From: Ureaplasma sp. Hg1
GTDB taxonomy: Bacteria > Bacillota_I > Bacilli_A > Mycoplasmatales > Mycoplasmoidaceae
DNA: 64,000 nt
NCBI GenBank assembly: GCA_021378535.1
Contig: JAACJV010000003.1
Coordinates: 29,765 to 93,764 of the forward strand
Direction of reading: 5' to 3'
Part shown: positions 7,415 through 18,972 of the stretch, in pieces
Layout of the letters: each line of letters opens with the position of its first letter
Numbering within the stretch: position 1 is the first letter of the stretch
Made by a program: the position numbers and the translations under genes
The notes under the pieces: model-generated
The model's database searches: none
Seen by the model: the letters and a program-made list of their open reading frames with translations, nothing else
Told to the model about the DNA's origin: nothing

Positions 7415-9757
7415 ATGACTAAACCACTACTTATTACACGAGGAATTTTAATTTTTCCTTCCACTACAAAATCAATTGAGATTGGTAGAGAACATTCAAT
7501 AAAGTCAGTTGAAATTGCAGATCTAGCAGACAAAGAAATCATCATTGTCAGTCAAAAGGATCCGATTGTTGATAAACCGACATCTAATGAAGTTTATAAA
7601 ATTGGAACATTATGTAAAATTAGAAAAATCAAGAAATATGACGATGACACTTTATTGGTTGAAGTAAAAGCAACCAAACGAATTAAAGTTGAAAGCTATA
7701 AATCTCAAGAGGATGGTAGTTTAGTTTGTGAATACCACATTCTTAAAGACAAAAATATTAAAAATGAATATAACACACGTGTTGCAGAAGACATTATTGA
7801 ATTACTATTAAATGCAATTGAAAGTGGTTCTGGCGATGTTCAAAACATGAAGGACATTAAGAAATATGTTATGGCACCGAATTCAAGCCCTGCAAAATTA
7901 GGTGATATTTTAGCTAATAATTTGCTAATTAATTTAGCAACGCAACAAAAAGTACTTGCTGAATTAGACGTTAGTAAACGACTTGATTTAGTTGTAATGT
8001 TGACTCTTAAAGAATTAGATAATGGGACTGTTGCTGCTAATGTAGATTCAACTATTAATAAAAAAATTAATGATAATTTAAGCAAACAACAAAAGGAATT
8101 CTATTTACGCGAAAGACTTAGAGCGATTAAAGAAGAACTAGGTGAAATTTCTACTAAGGATGTAGAAGTTGATAAAATTAAAGAAAAAATAGCAAAATTT
8201 CCTTATCCAAAATTAATTAAAGAAAAAATAATTAGTGAGTTAAATAAGTATGAAGCTGCTATGAGTAGTAATGAAGCTAGCATTATTAAATCATACATTG
8301 ATTGATTAGTTGATCTTCCTTGATGACAAGAAGAAAAAGATGACAACAGTATAAAACAAGTTGAAAAAATTCTTAACAAAAATCATTATGGACTTGAAAA
8401 AGTAAAAGAAAGAATTCTAGAATATTTAGCGATAAGAACTAAGAACAAGAACATGCGAGGGCCTATTCTTTGTTTAGTTGGGCCACCTGGTGTAGGTAAA
8501 ACTTCATTAGCAGTTTCAATCGCAGAAGCATTAAATAAAAAATATGTAAAAGTTAGTCTTGGTGGAGTTCGTGATGAAGCTGAAATTAGAGGCCATCGTA
8601 AAACTTATATTGGAGCAATGCCAGGAAGAATTATCAAAGGTATGAAAAAAGCTGGAGTTATTAATCCTATCTTCCTTTTAGATGAAATCGATAAAATGGC
8701 TAGTGATAACCGTGGTGACCCAGCGTCAGCGATGCTTGAGGTTTTAGATCCAGAACAAAACAATCGTTTTAGTGATAACTATATTGAAGAAGAATATGAC
8801 TTGAGTAAAGTAATGTTTATTGCGACAGCAAATTATTACAATCAAATCCCATATGCTCTAATCGACCGCCTTGAAGTTATTGAATTATCAAGTTATACTT
8901 CAAATGAAAAACGTGAAATTGCTAAAACCCATTTAATTACAAAAGTATTTAAAGAAGCTGCAATGAACGAAAAAGATTTACCTTTTAGTGATGAAGCACT
9001 TGATTATATTATTAACCATTATACTCGTGAAGCAGGGGTTCGTGAACTTGAAAGACAAATTCGTCAAATCATTCGAAAGTTTGTTGTGGCTGAATTAAAA
9101 GGTCAAAAAACACCAAGTTCAATCGAGATTCCCGAAGTTAAATTATATTTAGGTAAGGAAAAATTCGATCCTACTTTAAAAGAAAAAACTGCAATTCCTG
9201 GAATTGTAAATGGAATGGCGTATACTTCAGCAGGTGGAGATTTGCTTCCAATTGAAGCATCATTCTTTAAAGGTAAGGGTAAAATTATTGTTACTGGTAA
9301 TCTAGAACAAACAATGAAGGAATCAGTTAGTGTTGCGATAGGTTATGTTAAATCTAATGCTAAACATTTTAATATTGATGAAGAAATTTTTCAAAAAATT
9401 GATATTCATGTCCATGTTCCAGCAGGTGGTGTGCCTAAAGACGGACCTAGTGCAGGTGTTGCATTAACAACAGCTTTAATATCTGTATTAACTAATAAAG
9501 CAATCAATACTAATATTTCAATGACCGGTGAAATTACTTTACGTGGTCGGGTTGGTATTATTGGTGGAGTTAAGGAAAAAATAATATCTGCTCACCGAGC
9601 AGGTGTAAGAGAAATCTTTTTGCCACTTGAAGACGAACGTTTCTTAATTGATATCCCTAAAGAAATTCTTAAAGAAATTAAGATTCATTTAGTTGAACAT
9701 TATGATGAAATCTTTGAAGCTTTATTTGTTGATAAGAAGTCAAAAAAAAGTACTTAA
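7415..9757 (+). CDS. lon: ATP-dependent Lon protease
   Basis: The gene has a strong ribosome binding site (AGGAGG, eight bases before ATG) and encodes 780 residues once the tryptophan TGA codons near 8303 and 8321 are read through. The order is the Lon N domain (about residues 5-200), a coiled linker, an AAA+ module with Walker A GPPGVGKT near 355 and FLLDEIDKM as Walker B, and the serine-lysine protease domain with the catalytic PKDGPSAG near 677. It degrades damaged and regulatory proteins in the cytosol. The CIRCE element upstream shows that it belongs to the HrcA heat-shock regulon, as reported for other mycoplasmas. Confidence 0.98.
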
Positions 9758-9759
9758 GA

Positions 9760-9791
9760 AAAATTACAAAAACCAAATAGGTTTTTGTAAT
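9760..9791 (+). terminator. Terminator of lon
   Basis: ATTACAAAAACC and GGTTTTTGTAAT form a 12-pair stem around AAATA, followed by a T run. Confidence 0.9.
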
Positions 9792-9824
9792 TTTTTTAAC
9801 TTTTAATGATGATAATCATATGAA

Positions 9825-10013
9825 CTAGAATGCTACTAAATCATTGATAAAAATATTAATTAACTGATTAAACAAATGATTATCTAATACCCCCATAGCC
9901 CCATAGTAGTCTATGCTTTGATTATAATGAAATGAATATCAAGTGTATCCATCATTAAATCCGTTTACAGTGGTCAAGTTTAGGTATTGTTGTGAATAGG
10001 TAATTTCCCACAT
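9825..10013 (-). CDS. Possible small ORF (62 aa) or gene remnant
   Basis: In the 394-base stretch between lon and the next minus-strand gene, one minus frame is open for 62 codons with one TGA read as tryptophan (MWEITYSQQY... ending DLVAF). Composition is protein-like and aromatic-rich. No convincing ribosome binding site precedes the ATG. It could be a real small gene or a fragment of a larger lost one. I recognise no family. Confidence 0.3.
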
Positions 10014-10039
10014 TTTTAAAATTAAGATAGAAAAATTGT

Positions 10040-10075
10040 AATAAAAAAAACCTTAGCTTTTACTAGGGTTTATAG
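10040..10075 (-). terminator. Terminator after the DUF3137-like gene
   Basis: Read on the minus strand, AACC(C)TAG...CTA(A)GGTT forms an imperfect stem followed by eight T. Confidence 0.6.
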
Positions 10076-10151
10076 TTATTCGTTATTATTGTTCGTTCAT
10101 TCGGTTTTCAACCTTGTGTTTATTAAATTAAAAAATTATTATATTATTTTC

Positions 10152-11408
10152 TTAATATTCTTTAATTTCAGTTGAGATTTGTTTTTTAAATTGTTCAACT
10201 AAACGGTACTTTTTAAGCGCTTTAGCTTTTTTAAGTTTGTAAGGTGTTAGTAATTCGAATAAAAGTTGATCTGGCATAAACGTTCCACAAAGAATGTCAT
10301 TAACTAGTTCAGTTGCTTTTGGAGCATTGATTGAAGCTAATTCATGGGCAAAGTCAACAACTACACCGAAACTATTACTTTGCTCGCTTAGAACACCTTT
10401 AAAAGCTTCCTGGTATTGTTTTAGATAGTTTGCCTGATTAGTGGAACTATAGTAACCCCAAGAACCATACGGAACGACAATTGTTAAATACAACCTAGTA
10501 TAGGTTTTAACAAGCGTTCAAGCTTTGATGCTTTGATGCTTTTGTTTAATATTTTCGAATGCTTTAATTTGATCGTTTGATAAATATTTATTGAATGCTT
10601 CTAAATCATTACTAAACCCATATAGGTCACTATCGTTAAAATGATCCATAGGAACCGGTGCACCCTTTAAAAAATTGTGATCAATAGTCGATAAACTAAA
10701 ATTCAATTTTGATGACTCATAAATCGGCATTTCCAAAGTGATAATTTGGCGATGATAATATTCTTTATAGCAAGATGAACGCTTAAGATGTAATTTAAAG
10801 TTTAATAATTTTGTTGAGGTTATTAAAAGTGGTTGATGATTAACAGTCGTCACAAAAGGAATTCCTTCTTCCTTAATGCTTTCAAGGTATTCCTCTTTAA
10901 AAATTGCTTGAAAATCAACAAGTTTAGTAATCATTGAATTATCAATGCATTCAAAAAAAGCTTTATCATTAATTTTTAAAGATCTTGCTTTTGCTTCATC
11001 TGCCATTAAAGTTTCCATAAAACCTTTTTGGTTGAGCGATTTAATCTTAGATAGGTAGAAATATTTATTACTGCGGTATTTTTTAATTAACCAATCAATG
11101 CTCAAAAAACCAAATAATAAAAAAATAATAAAGAAAATAGCATATAAAAAAACTGGGGAATTAACATCAACACTGTAATCATTATTAGCCTTAGCACCCA
11201 TGACGCCGACTAATACAATCATGACAATAGCGCCAATCCAACAACCAATATCAATTCCTATCAATAAAAGTAAGAATGGTAAACCATAGAAAAATTTTTC
11301 CCTCTTAGTTAACTGGACTAATAATTTTTCATTTATTTCTTGGTTTGCACGTATATCGATAAGACTCGCATTTTGTGGATCTAAAGTGGTTTTTACTTTA
11401 TTTTCCAT
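10152..11408 (-). CDS. Two-helix membrane protein, DUF3137-like
   Basis: ORF-track pieces 10518-11408 and 10152-10493 are in one frame joined by a tryptophan TGA at 10518, giving 418 residues. After about 45 polar residues come two membrane helices (FFYGLPFLLLLIGIDIGCWIG and VFLYAIFFIIFLLFGFL), then a long cytosolic region of alternating strands and helices with aromatic and charged residues. This layout resembles DUF3137 proteins, often found with LemA, but the match is by architecture only. The ATG overlaps the stop of yebC (TAATG), so the two genes are coupled. Confidence 0.6.
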
Positions 11409-12121
11409 TATTCAATAATTTCACCAAGATTAGTTACAACTCATTGAATATCATCGTCATCTTCACAAAGGTCGATAAATTTTTCTAAACGATCATAATC
11501 AGCCTTTAATAAATCAACTGTTGAATTTGGAATTAATTTAATTTCACTGCTAAAGATTTTAATTTTTGCAGCTTCTAATGCGTCTTTAGCCTTAAAGAAA
11601 TCAGTCGGTGAAACTAAAATTTCAAAAGCATCAATTTCACTCTTAATTTCGATTACTTCAGAATCCATTGTCGCTTCCATAATTGCTTCTTCGTTAGTTT
11701 CACTTTTAGCAACTATTATTTGACCATATTCATTAAATTGAATTCTTACACTATTGGGTTTACTCATTTGACCATGTAGTTTAGAAAAGTAACCCCGTAC
11801 GTAACTCATTGCCCGTTGTTCGTTATCAGTTAAAAGTTTGATGATGATTGCTAAACCGCTAGGCCCATAACCTTCGTACACCAACTCTTTTAAATTGTTG
11901 GGGTCCTTTTGTGCACCATTAATGTTACGGTTAATTGAATCGCGACTTAGATTTTGTTGTAGTGCACGATCAATGGCTGCTTTTAATCGTGGGTTAGACT
12001 CAGGATTAGGTCCCCCAACTTTTGTTGCAGCCTTTATTTCTTTGGCACATTTCATTCATGTTTTTGCTTGTATTTGTTGCTTCTTATTTATTCCTGAAGC
12101 AATTAAGTGTTTTCTTGGCAT
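11408..12121 (-). CDS. yebC: YebC/TACO1 family translation or transcription regulator
   Basis: The frame runs from ATG at 12121 (preceded by TAGGAGA) to a TAA overlapping the next ATG, 237 residues with tryptophan TGA codons near each end. The family signature is clear: the N-terminal helical domain with KEIxAATKxGGPNPExNxRL, then YEGYGPSGLAIIIxxLTDN near residue 90, and a C-terminal ferredoxin-like domain. Recent work on YebC2 relatives places them at the ribosome, relieving stalls on proline-rich stretches; older work calls them transcription factors. A proline-rich giant protein elsewhere in this window could be such a client, but that is inference. Confidence 0.93.
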
Positions 12122-12147
12122 TTTTTTATCTCCTATAACTCATAGTA

Positions 12148-12176
12148 ATATTAAAGATTTATTAGTAATTTTTCAA
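12148..12176 (-). promoter_or_regulatory. Promoter of yebC
   Basis: On the minus strand TTGAAA (12176-12171), a 17-base spacer and TAATAT (12153-12148) form a sigma-70-type promoter. It lies between the RNA terminator and yebC, so yebC does not need read-through from the RNA. Confidence 0.65.
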
Positions 12177-12207
12177 GCACTTAATTGATTTATTTGAAAA
12201 ATGGTAA

Positions 12208-12365
12208 TAAAAAAACTCTCAAAAGAGAGCGTTAATTTTAAATTAGTCTTGCAGTTAAAAGCGTTGGTAGACTACCCGGTAGATTAAACTACGACTGGTT
12301 AGGCCATAACTAGTAGTGGAAAATACTGTTACGACTCATACTTTCGAGTTTCATACCTCAAGACC
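12208..12365 (-). ncRNA. Stand-alone structured small RNA of unknown class
   Basis: The segment has its own promoter just upstream and ends in a textbook terminator (GCTCTC-TTTT-GAGAG then seven T). The body of about 120 bases is closed by its own ends (GGTCTTG near 12365 with CAAGAC near 12247) and contains local hairpins such as ACTAC...GTAGT around GTTA/TAAC and GGTAGTCTACC. It does not carry SRP RNA, tmRNA, 5S, T-box or purine-riboswitch signatures that I know. No start codon with a ribosome binding site opens a meaningful frame. A very divergent 6S or MCS4-like RNA is possible. Confidence 0.6.
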
Positions 12366-12371
12366 TATAAT

Positions 12372-12401
12372 ATAATAACATATTATTTAAAATATTGTAA
12401 A
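12372..12401 (-). promoter_or_regulatory. Promoter of the small RNA
   Basis: On the minus strand TTTACA (12401-12396), an 18-base spacer and TATTAT (12377-12372) are placed so that transcription would begin at the G at 12365, exactly where the closing stem begins. Confidence 0.65.
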
Positions 12402-12459
12402 TATTTTAAAATTTAATTTTATCTAATTAAAAGTTTTAGTAGTTCTCAAGCATTTCCTA

Positions 12460-13248
12460 CTAAATTTTATCATTTTGCATTTTATACATAATAATGCTTG
12501 CAGCAACGGCTGCGTTTAATGATTCGATATTACCATTCATTTTAATTTTAATTAAAATATCACATTGTTTAGCAGTATCCCGATTAATACCATTGGATTC
12601 GTTGCCAATAATAATTGCACCACTAGTTAAACTAGTATCATTTAGAAATACGCTTGATGGTGCTAAACTGGTACCAAAAATTTTTATATTATTTGTTTTC
12701 ATACGGGGAAGTAATTCAGTTAACTTTTGATTAGGATGAATGTTTAAATTAAATATTCCGCCCATTGTTGAACGAATTATTTTAGGATTATAGATATCAG
12801 GGCAATCCCCGCTCATAATAATGTTTTCAATTTTGAAAGCATTAGCTGTCCGAATAATTGTACCGATATTACCAGGATCTTGTAAATGATCTAGAATCAA
12901 ATATTGATGGTCTTTATCAAGTATTAGTTTTTTCGTAGGAATCATAAAGGCAATTGCGAAAATACCTTGATTACTTTGAGTGTCACTGATTTTGTGAGCA
13001 ATCGAATCATTGATAATAATAGTTTCGTCTGATGAAGCAATTAATTCAATTAAATTAGCTTGTTGTTTGTCATAATAATTTTGGGTTATTAATAATGTAT
13101 CAATACTAATTTTTTGTTTAAAACTCATTTCAATTGATTTTGGTCCTTCAATGAAAAAACGTTTAGTTTGATAGCGATATGTTTTATTAATTTTTAATTT
13201 ATTTATTTCTTTAATAATTGGATGTTGTAATGAAGTAATATTATGCAT
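12460..13248 (-). CDS. TrmH/SpoU-family RNA 2'-O-methyltransferase
   Basis: This 262-residue protein has a small N-terminal substrate-binding domain (L30e-like, about residues 1-95) and a SPOUT knot domain. The three SpoU motifs are visible: DPGNIGTIIRTANAF near residue 122, IIIGNESNGI near 210 and SLNAAVAASIIMYK near the end. It transfers methyl from SAM to a ribose 2'-OH of rRNA or tRNA; the exact target cannot be read from sequence (TsnR, RlmB and TrmH are alternatives). It is spaced five bases from the upstream small gene, so they form one transcript. Confidence 0.9.
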   Translation of the reverse strand: MHNITSLQHPIIKEINKLKINKTYRYQTKRFFIEGPKSIEMSFKQKISIDTLLITQNYYDKQQANLIELIASSDETIIINDSIAHKISDTQSNQGIFAIAFMIPTKKLILDKDHQYLILDHLQDPGNIGTIIRTANAFKIENIIMSGDCPDIYNPKIIRSTMGGIFNLNIHPNQKLTELLPRMKTNNIKIFGTSLAPSSVFLNDTSLTSGAIIIGNESNGINRDTAKQCDILIKIKMNGNIESLNAAVAASIIMYKMQNDKI

Positions 13249-13253
13249 AATAT

Positions 13254-13610
13254 TTACTTACTAAATTTTACAAAATCTTTGTGGACAGCTTCAAGTGATG
13301 GATAAGGTTTATCTTCTATCATTTTTTTAATCATTGCTAAATCTTTATTTTTATCATGTAAAATTTTAATAAAACTATTAGAGGTATCTAAAATCCCTTC
13401 AAATGTTTGATCTACATTAAAAGTAGTACTAAATACTTTAGCATCCATAATTGTGATTTCGTTTAAACGTAATGTTTTGATGTGGTACTTAAACTCTTTA
13501 TCAATTTCTACCACATACATACTATATTTATTAATATAATTATCTTTATCAATTTTTTTACCTTTGATAGCTTGGTGTAGTTTGATTAACTTTAAATCTT
13601 TGAATTCCAT
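13254..13610 (-). CDS. Conserved-looking hypothetical protein (118 aa)
   Basis: The frame begins after AGGGAGTAAATTT and has no internal TGA. The product is soluble and mixed alpha/beta, with no signal peptide, membrane segment or motif that I recognise. It lies five bases upstream of the SpoU methylase gene and about 100 bases downstream of mnmA. Its position among RNA-modification genes hints at a link to RNA metabolism but does not show it. Confidence 0.7.
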   Translation of the reverse strand: MEFKDLKLIKLHQAIKGKKIDKDNYINKYSMYVVEIDKEFKYHIKTLRLNEITIMDAKVFSTTFNVDQTFEGILDTSNSFIKILHDKNKDLAMIKKMIEDKPYPSLEAVHKDFVKFSK

Positions 13611-13703
13611 AAATTTACTCCCTAAATTAAATGTAATATAAGTATATTATATATTCATTGTTTTATTACACTTAATGATTGTATAGTTTAAATAAACTTC
13701 AAA

Positions 13704-14848
<1,145 letters not shown>

Positions 14849-14862
14849 GGTGTTAGACACCT

Positions 14863-15957
14863 TTAATAGTGGTGCTTAACACCTTTGATTTTTCATTCTT
14901 TTAAATCATATTTATTATGTTTATCTTGATTATCAATAATAACGCCTGCATTTTTTAAAGTGTATGTTTGATAATAACGAGAACGAGTATAAATACCTTT
15001 GTAATTTTTAACATAACGTCTTTCTAATAAACTGTTATTCATCAATGCCTTATCTGTTGCATAAATTTGACGGTGGTCATCATTGTTTGTGTAATACTGA
15101 TATTGAGAAAAGTTTTTCATGTAATAAGTATCCCCACCGAATGGTCGTGTTGAAGGATCAACAAAGTAATCTGGATATTTTAAATCTTCTTCATCAGTTA
15201 ATTTAATAGTAGGTTGAAATTTCATACTATGATGTTTTCTTCATTCATGTATTTCTTCGTTTGTTAATATACCCAATGAATGACGGTGTTTAATTTGTGC
15301 AATACTAAATTCTTCTTGTTCTTCCTGTGTCATTTTATTAGGAACAATCATTTTAATAACTTCACGTTCTAATGGTTTGTTAATTGCTGGGTCGTTAACA
15401 TTTGCTTGAGTCATAACCTTTTTTTGGTGTTGCATGTTAGCGGTATTTCTATTTTGTAAACGAGGTGTTGTTGAATTAATTTGACTTTTACCTTGCTTTA
15501 GAACAAGAGGTTTGTGTGTATCACTTGGGAAGTTATTTTTTTGAATAGCTAAAACATCCTTTTTAGCTTCAGCTGAAATAATAGCTGATTTATCCTTAGC
15601 ACCTTTAATTGAGGTTGATAAGTCTTTGGTACTAATATTTGAATTAGGAGGAATTTCATGACTAATTGGTAGCGTTGATGCCATTTGTCTTTTTGAATTA
15701 TTAACATTACTTATGTTGGTTTTATTTCGATTAACGTTACCCAATTGGTTTGCATTATGTGAATTAGATTTGTTTCCCTTAACGTTACCCAATTGGTTTG
15801 CATCACCTGAAGTGGGTTTGCTTCGGTTACGATTAACGCTGCCTAATTGGTTTGGATTATTTTTACTAACGCTATTCGCACCATTGTTTAATTGGTTTGG
15901 ATTACTTTTACTAACGTTTTCTGAACCTTTATTTAATTGTTTTAATTGGATTGCCAT
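14863..15957 (-). CDS. Low-complexity protein with NQL repeats, possible cytoskeletal protein
   Basis: ORF pieces 15241-15957 and 14893-15225 are one frame joined by tryptophan TGA codons, giving 364 residues. The first 90 residues hold five imperfect repeats around N-P/A-N-Q-L-(G/N)-x-V (spaced about 15-18 residues). A disordered K/Q/S/N-rich middle follows. From about residue 215 the protein becomes structured, with a tyrosine-rich segment (YYMKNFSQYQYYTNNDDHRQ) and a basic, aromatic C terminus. There is no signal peptide or membrane helix. The mix of repeats, disorder and a compact end recalls cytoskeletal or attachment-organelle proteins of mycoplasmas, but no EAGR box is seen and the function is unknown. 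Confidence 0.72.
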
Positions 15958-16071
15958 ATTTGTTTAATACCCCATAATTACTATTTATATAATATGTTAA
16001 TTATAAACTATATTAACGAATAAATGTTTCATTGTGATAAAACTTCATTAATAAAGTAATTTTTTTTGTAA

Positions 16072-17517
16072 TTATATTTGCTCACCATTCAGTGAAAAGC
16101 GCGATGCATTCGTAATTTTCACCTTAACAATATCACCAATTTGAGCATCGCCCTTAAAATTAACGACCTTTCATTGAGGTGAATAACCCGTTAGCATAGA
16201 TTCGTTATTTTTAGATGGGCCTTCAACTAAAACTTCTAAAATTTGGTTTTCATATTTATTATTATTAATTGACGCATATTTTTTAACTAACTCATTTAAT
16301 TGCTGTAGTCGATCTTTTTTAATAGCTAGATCAATATTATCGACGATTCGTGCTGCTGGCGTTCCCTCACGGCGACTGTATATAAAAGTATAAGCATTAT
16401 CATATTGAACCTTATTATATAACGCTAAAGTATCTTTAAACTGGGCATCTGTTTCATTTGGAAAACCAACAATGATGTCAGTCGAGATAGCGACTTGTGG
16501 AATATTTTTTCTAATGTAATCAATTTGATCATAATAATCCTGAATCTTCATAGGCCGATTCATTTTAGCTAAAATGGTTTCATTACCAGACTGAACCGGC
16601 AAGTGAATGTATGGCATGATATTTGGATGTTGTTTAATGATATCAACCATTTTATGGTTTCAATTTCACGGGTTACTAGTAGCAAAGCGGATTCGCTTAA
16701 TTTTTGTACTAGCAACATCAATTAATAAATCAGAAAAATTATAATCATTTTCAAAATCTATTCCATAACTATTAACATTTTGTCCCAATAAAGTAATTTC
16801 TTTATAGCCTTGCTTAATTAAATCATTAATTTCTTGAATGATATCAACTTTACTTCTACTCCGAATTTTACCACGTGTATAGGGTACGATGCAGTAAGTA
16901 CAAAATTTATCACAACCATACATAATATTAACTCAAGCTTTTATTTTAGAGTTACGGTTAACTGGTAAATTTTCAACAACATTACCTTCTTGACTTCAGA
17001 CTTCAACAACCATTTGGTTATCAAAAGTTACTTGTTCTAAAATCTGAGGTAAACGATGGATATTATGTGTTCCCATAATAAAATCGATCTGTTTGTTTTT
17101 GTCTAAAATAGATTTAACAACATGTTCTTCTTGACTCATACAACCTGCAACACCAAAAATAAAGTTAGGATTATATTTTCTAATTTGTTGTAAAAAACCT
17201 ATTTCTCCAAATACTTTTTTTTCTGCGTTTTCACGAATTGCACAAGTATTTAAAATAACTAGATCAGCCTCTTTGGGCTCATCCACTCACGTGTAACCCA
17301 TTAATTCGCACATCCCCATCATAGTTTCAGTATCACGAACATTTGATTGGCACCCATAAGTTCTAACGTGATATTTTTTATCTTTACCGTAACTTACCAT
17401 ATTAGTTGGAATCACGAACGAATCTTTAATTGTTTCTGCTTGTTGCAATCGTTTCCGTGCTTGATTTAGGTTAGGCATGAAATATTTTTCAATATCGATT
17501 TCTTTTTTCTTAGCCAT
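16072..17517 (-). CDS. miaB: tRNA-2-methylthio-N6-isopentenyladenosine37 synthase MiaB
   Basis: Four track pieces join in one frame through tryptophan TGA codons into 481 residues. The N-terminal UPF0004 domain has the three cluster cysteines ([22 protein letters not shown]). The radical-SAM motif CDKFCTYC follows near residue 205, and a TRAM-like C-terminal domain ends the protein. MiaB adds a methylthio group to isopentenyl-A37 of tRNAs that read UNN codons, so it needs MiaA and a DMAPP supply. IspH of the MEP pathway is encoded at 51.7-52.6 kb, which fits. Two iron-sulfur clusters imply an assembly system elsewhere. Confidence 0.95.
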
Positions 17518-17744
17518 AAGTTTTCCTCAATTCTATTTAAATTATGCTTTATTTTTTAGTTATATTATACTCAATATACTAAATTATCAAAACAATTTTT
17601 GCTACTAGAAATTAAACTATTTTTAAATTGAATTTATATGTAGATGTTATTTAAAAATAAATCAACAAAATTTGTTTCCATTATATGGTTTAAATATGGT
17701 AAAATAATTTTATATTTTTTATAGTATTAGACAAGGAAGATTAA

Positions 17745-18668
17745 ATGAAAAAAATTATTATCAAAATAACATCGGCATTAACTGTCATTACCGCCATAAC
17801 AAGTGTTGCTGTTTTCACAACAGCTTCAGTTTCATCTTTGCCACCAGTTAGGATTTTTGATGCAGCCGCATGAGAAGCTAATAAAATAGGATCCAACAGG
17901 AATTCTTTGTCATATGCTCAAATGTCAACGACTGATGTTAGCATTAAAGATTTATTAATGGGTTCTAAATCATTTAATAATGGTAATTATGTTTTATTTA
18001 TTGGCAGCGAATCTGAGCAAGCAACTCTTGATGACTTATATGATAGCCCAGGCACACCGGGAAACCTTGCAAATAACGTCCAACCTAATTTTGGATTCAA
18101 TGCTTCTGGATCGGCAGATTCATATAGTGAAACAATTGATAATTTTTACACATCACCTGCCTTTAAAGAAGATAATAATTCAGAGAAACCACAATTTTTA
18201 ATGTATTTAGATAAATTGAATGGGGTTGTCTCAAAGGAACAAAAAGATTATACTGCAACAGAAGAAAAATATAAACAAGACCACCGCGATGGTGATGCTA
18301 AAACAATTCCCGTTTGAGATGACTCTTCATACCTACCAGGTGCTACATATACAAAAGATGATAAAACATATAAATTTCGTAACGACCAAGCAGCTCAAGA
18401 TTATTTAGATATTAAAGCTTTTATTCAAACAGCATACGGTAGTTTAGGAACTTTAAGTTATCCCTTTATTATTTCTTTTACTACTGACTCAGTAGATAGT
18501 GGAGGATCAGTTTGGTCTAATTCAATTGCTCATGACGATACCTCAAATGACGACGCAACTACGCCAACTTCATCTTCAACTAACAACGCATTGCAATCAG
18601 CACAAGTTACAGGCGATACAAATATGAGTGAATGAATTCAAGGGCTTTATGGATATGGAAAATTCTAA
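17745..18668 (+). CDS. Secreted protein without lipobox, unknown function (307 aa)
   Basis: ATG at 17745 follows AAGGAAGA. The product starts with a classical signal peptide (KKIIIKI..., then hydrophobic TSALTVITAITSVAVFTTA) without a lipobox cysteine, so it should be cleaved by signal peptidase I or remain as an anchor. The mature part is acidic and rich in S, D, T and Y, with a 17-residue serine/threonine/aspartate linker near residue 275. Tryptophan TGA codons split it in the track. No domain is recognised. It sits alone, convergent with the large surface protein gene, and has its own terminator. Confidence 0.75.
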
Positions 18669-18696
18669 TTTAGCAGATATTTAAAAAATCTCTAAT

Positions 18697-18736
18697 CAAA
18701 AACTATCTATGATATCATTCAGGTGATGTCATATTT
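18697..18736 (+). terminator. Terminator of the secreted protein gene
   Basis: TATGATATCA/TGATGTCATA form a stem around TTCAGG, with T6 downstream. Confidence 0.75.
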
Positions 18737-18845
18737 TTTAATATAATTCATATGCTTTGATTGTGGTAATATTCTATTTAATAACAACACTAGCTGTCAG
18801 ATATTAATAACAAGATATTATTTTTTAATTTATATTTATGATATA

Positions 18846-18893
18846 TGAAAAAACCATACCTCAATTAGAAACTAAAATTGAGGTATGGTTTAA
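18846..18893. terminator. Bidirectional terminator between convergent genes
   Basis: AAACCATACCTCAATT and AATTGAGGTATGGTTT form a 16-pair stem. It ends the minus-strand surface protein gene and can also stop plus-strand transcripts. The rest of this 304-base gap is AT-rich and shows no gene. Confidence 0.85.
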
Positions 18894-18972
18894 TAATGTG
18901 ACGATTTTCTAATTGATTTAAAGACGGAATTTCAAATTTGTTATAGTGATTATTTAAATTTTTAACTATAAA

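Noticed and set aside
12121-12365. Riboswitch or T-box leader of yebC
   Set aside because: A separate promoter lies between the RNA terminator and yebC, and no T-box or known aptamer signature is seen.
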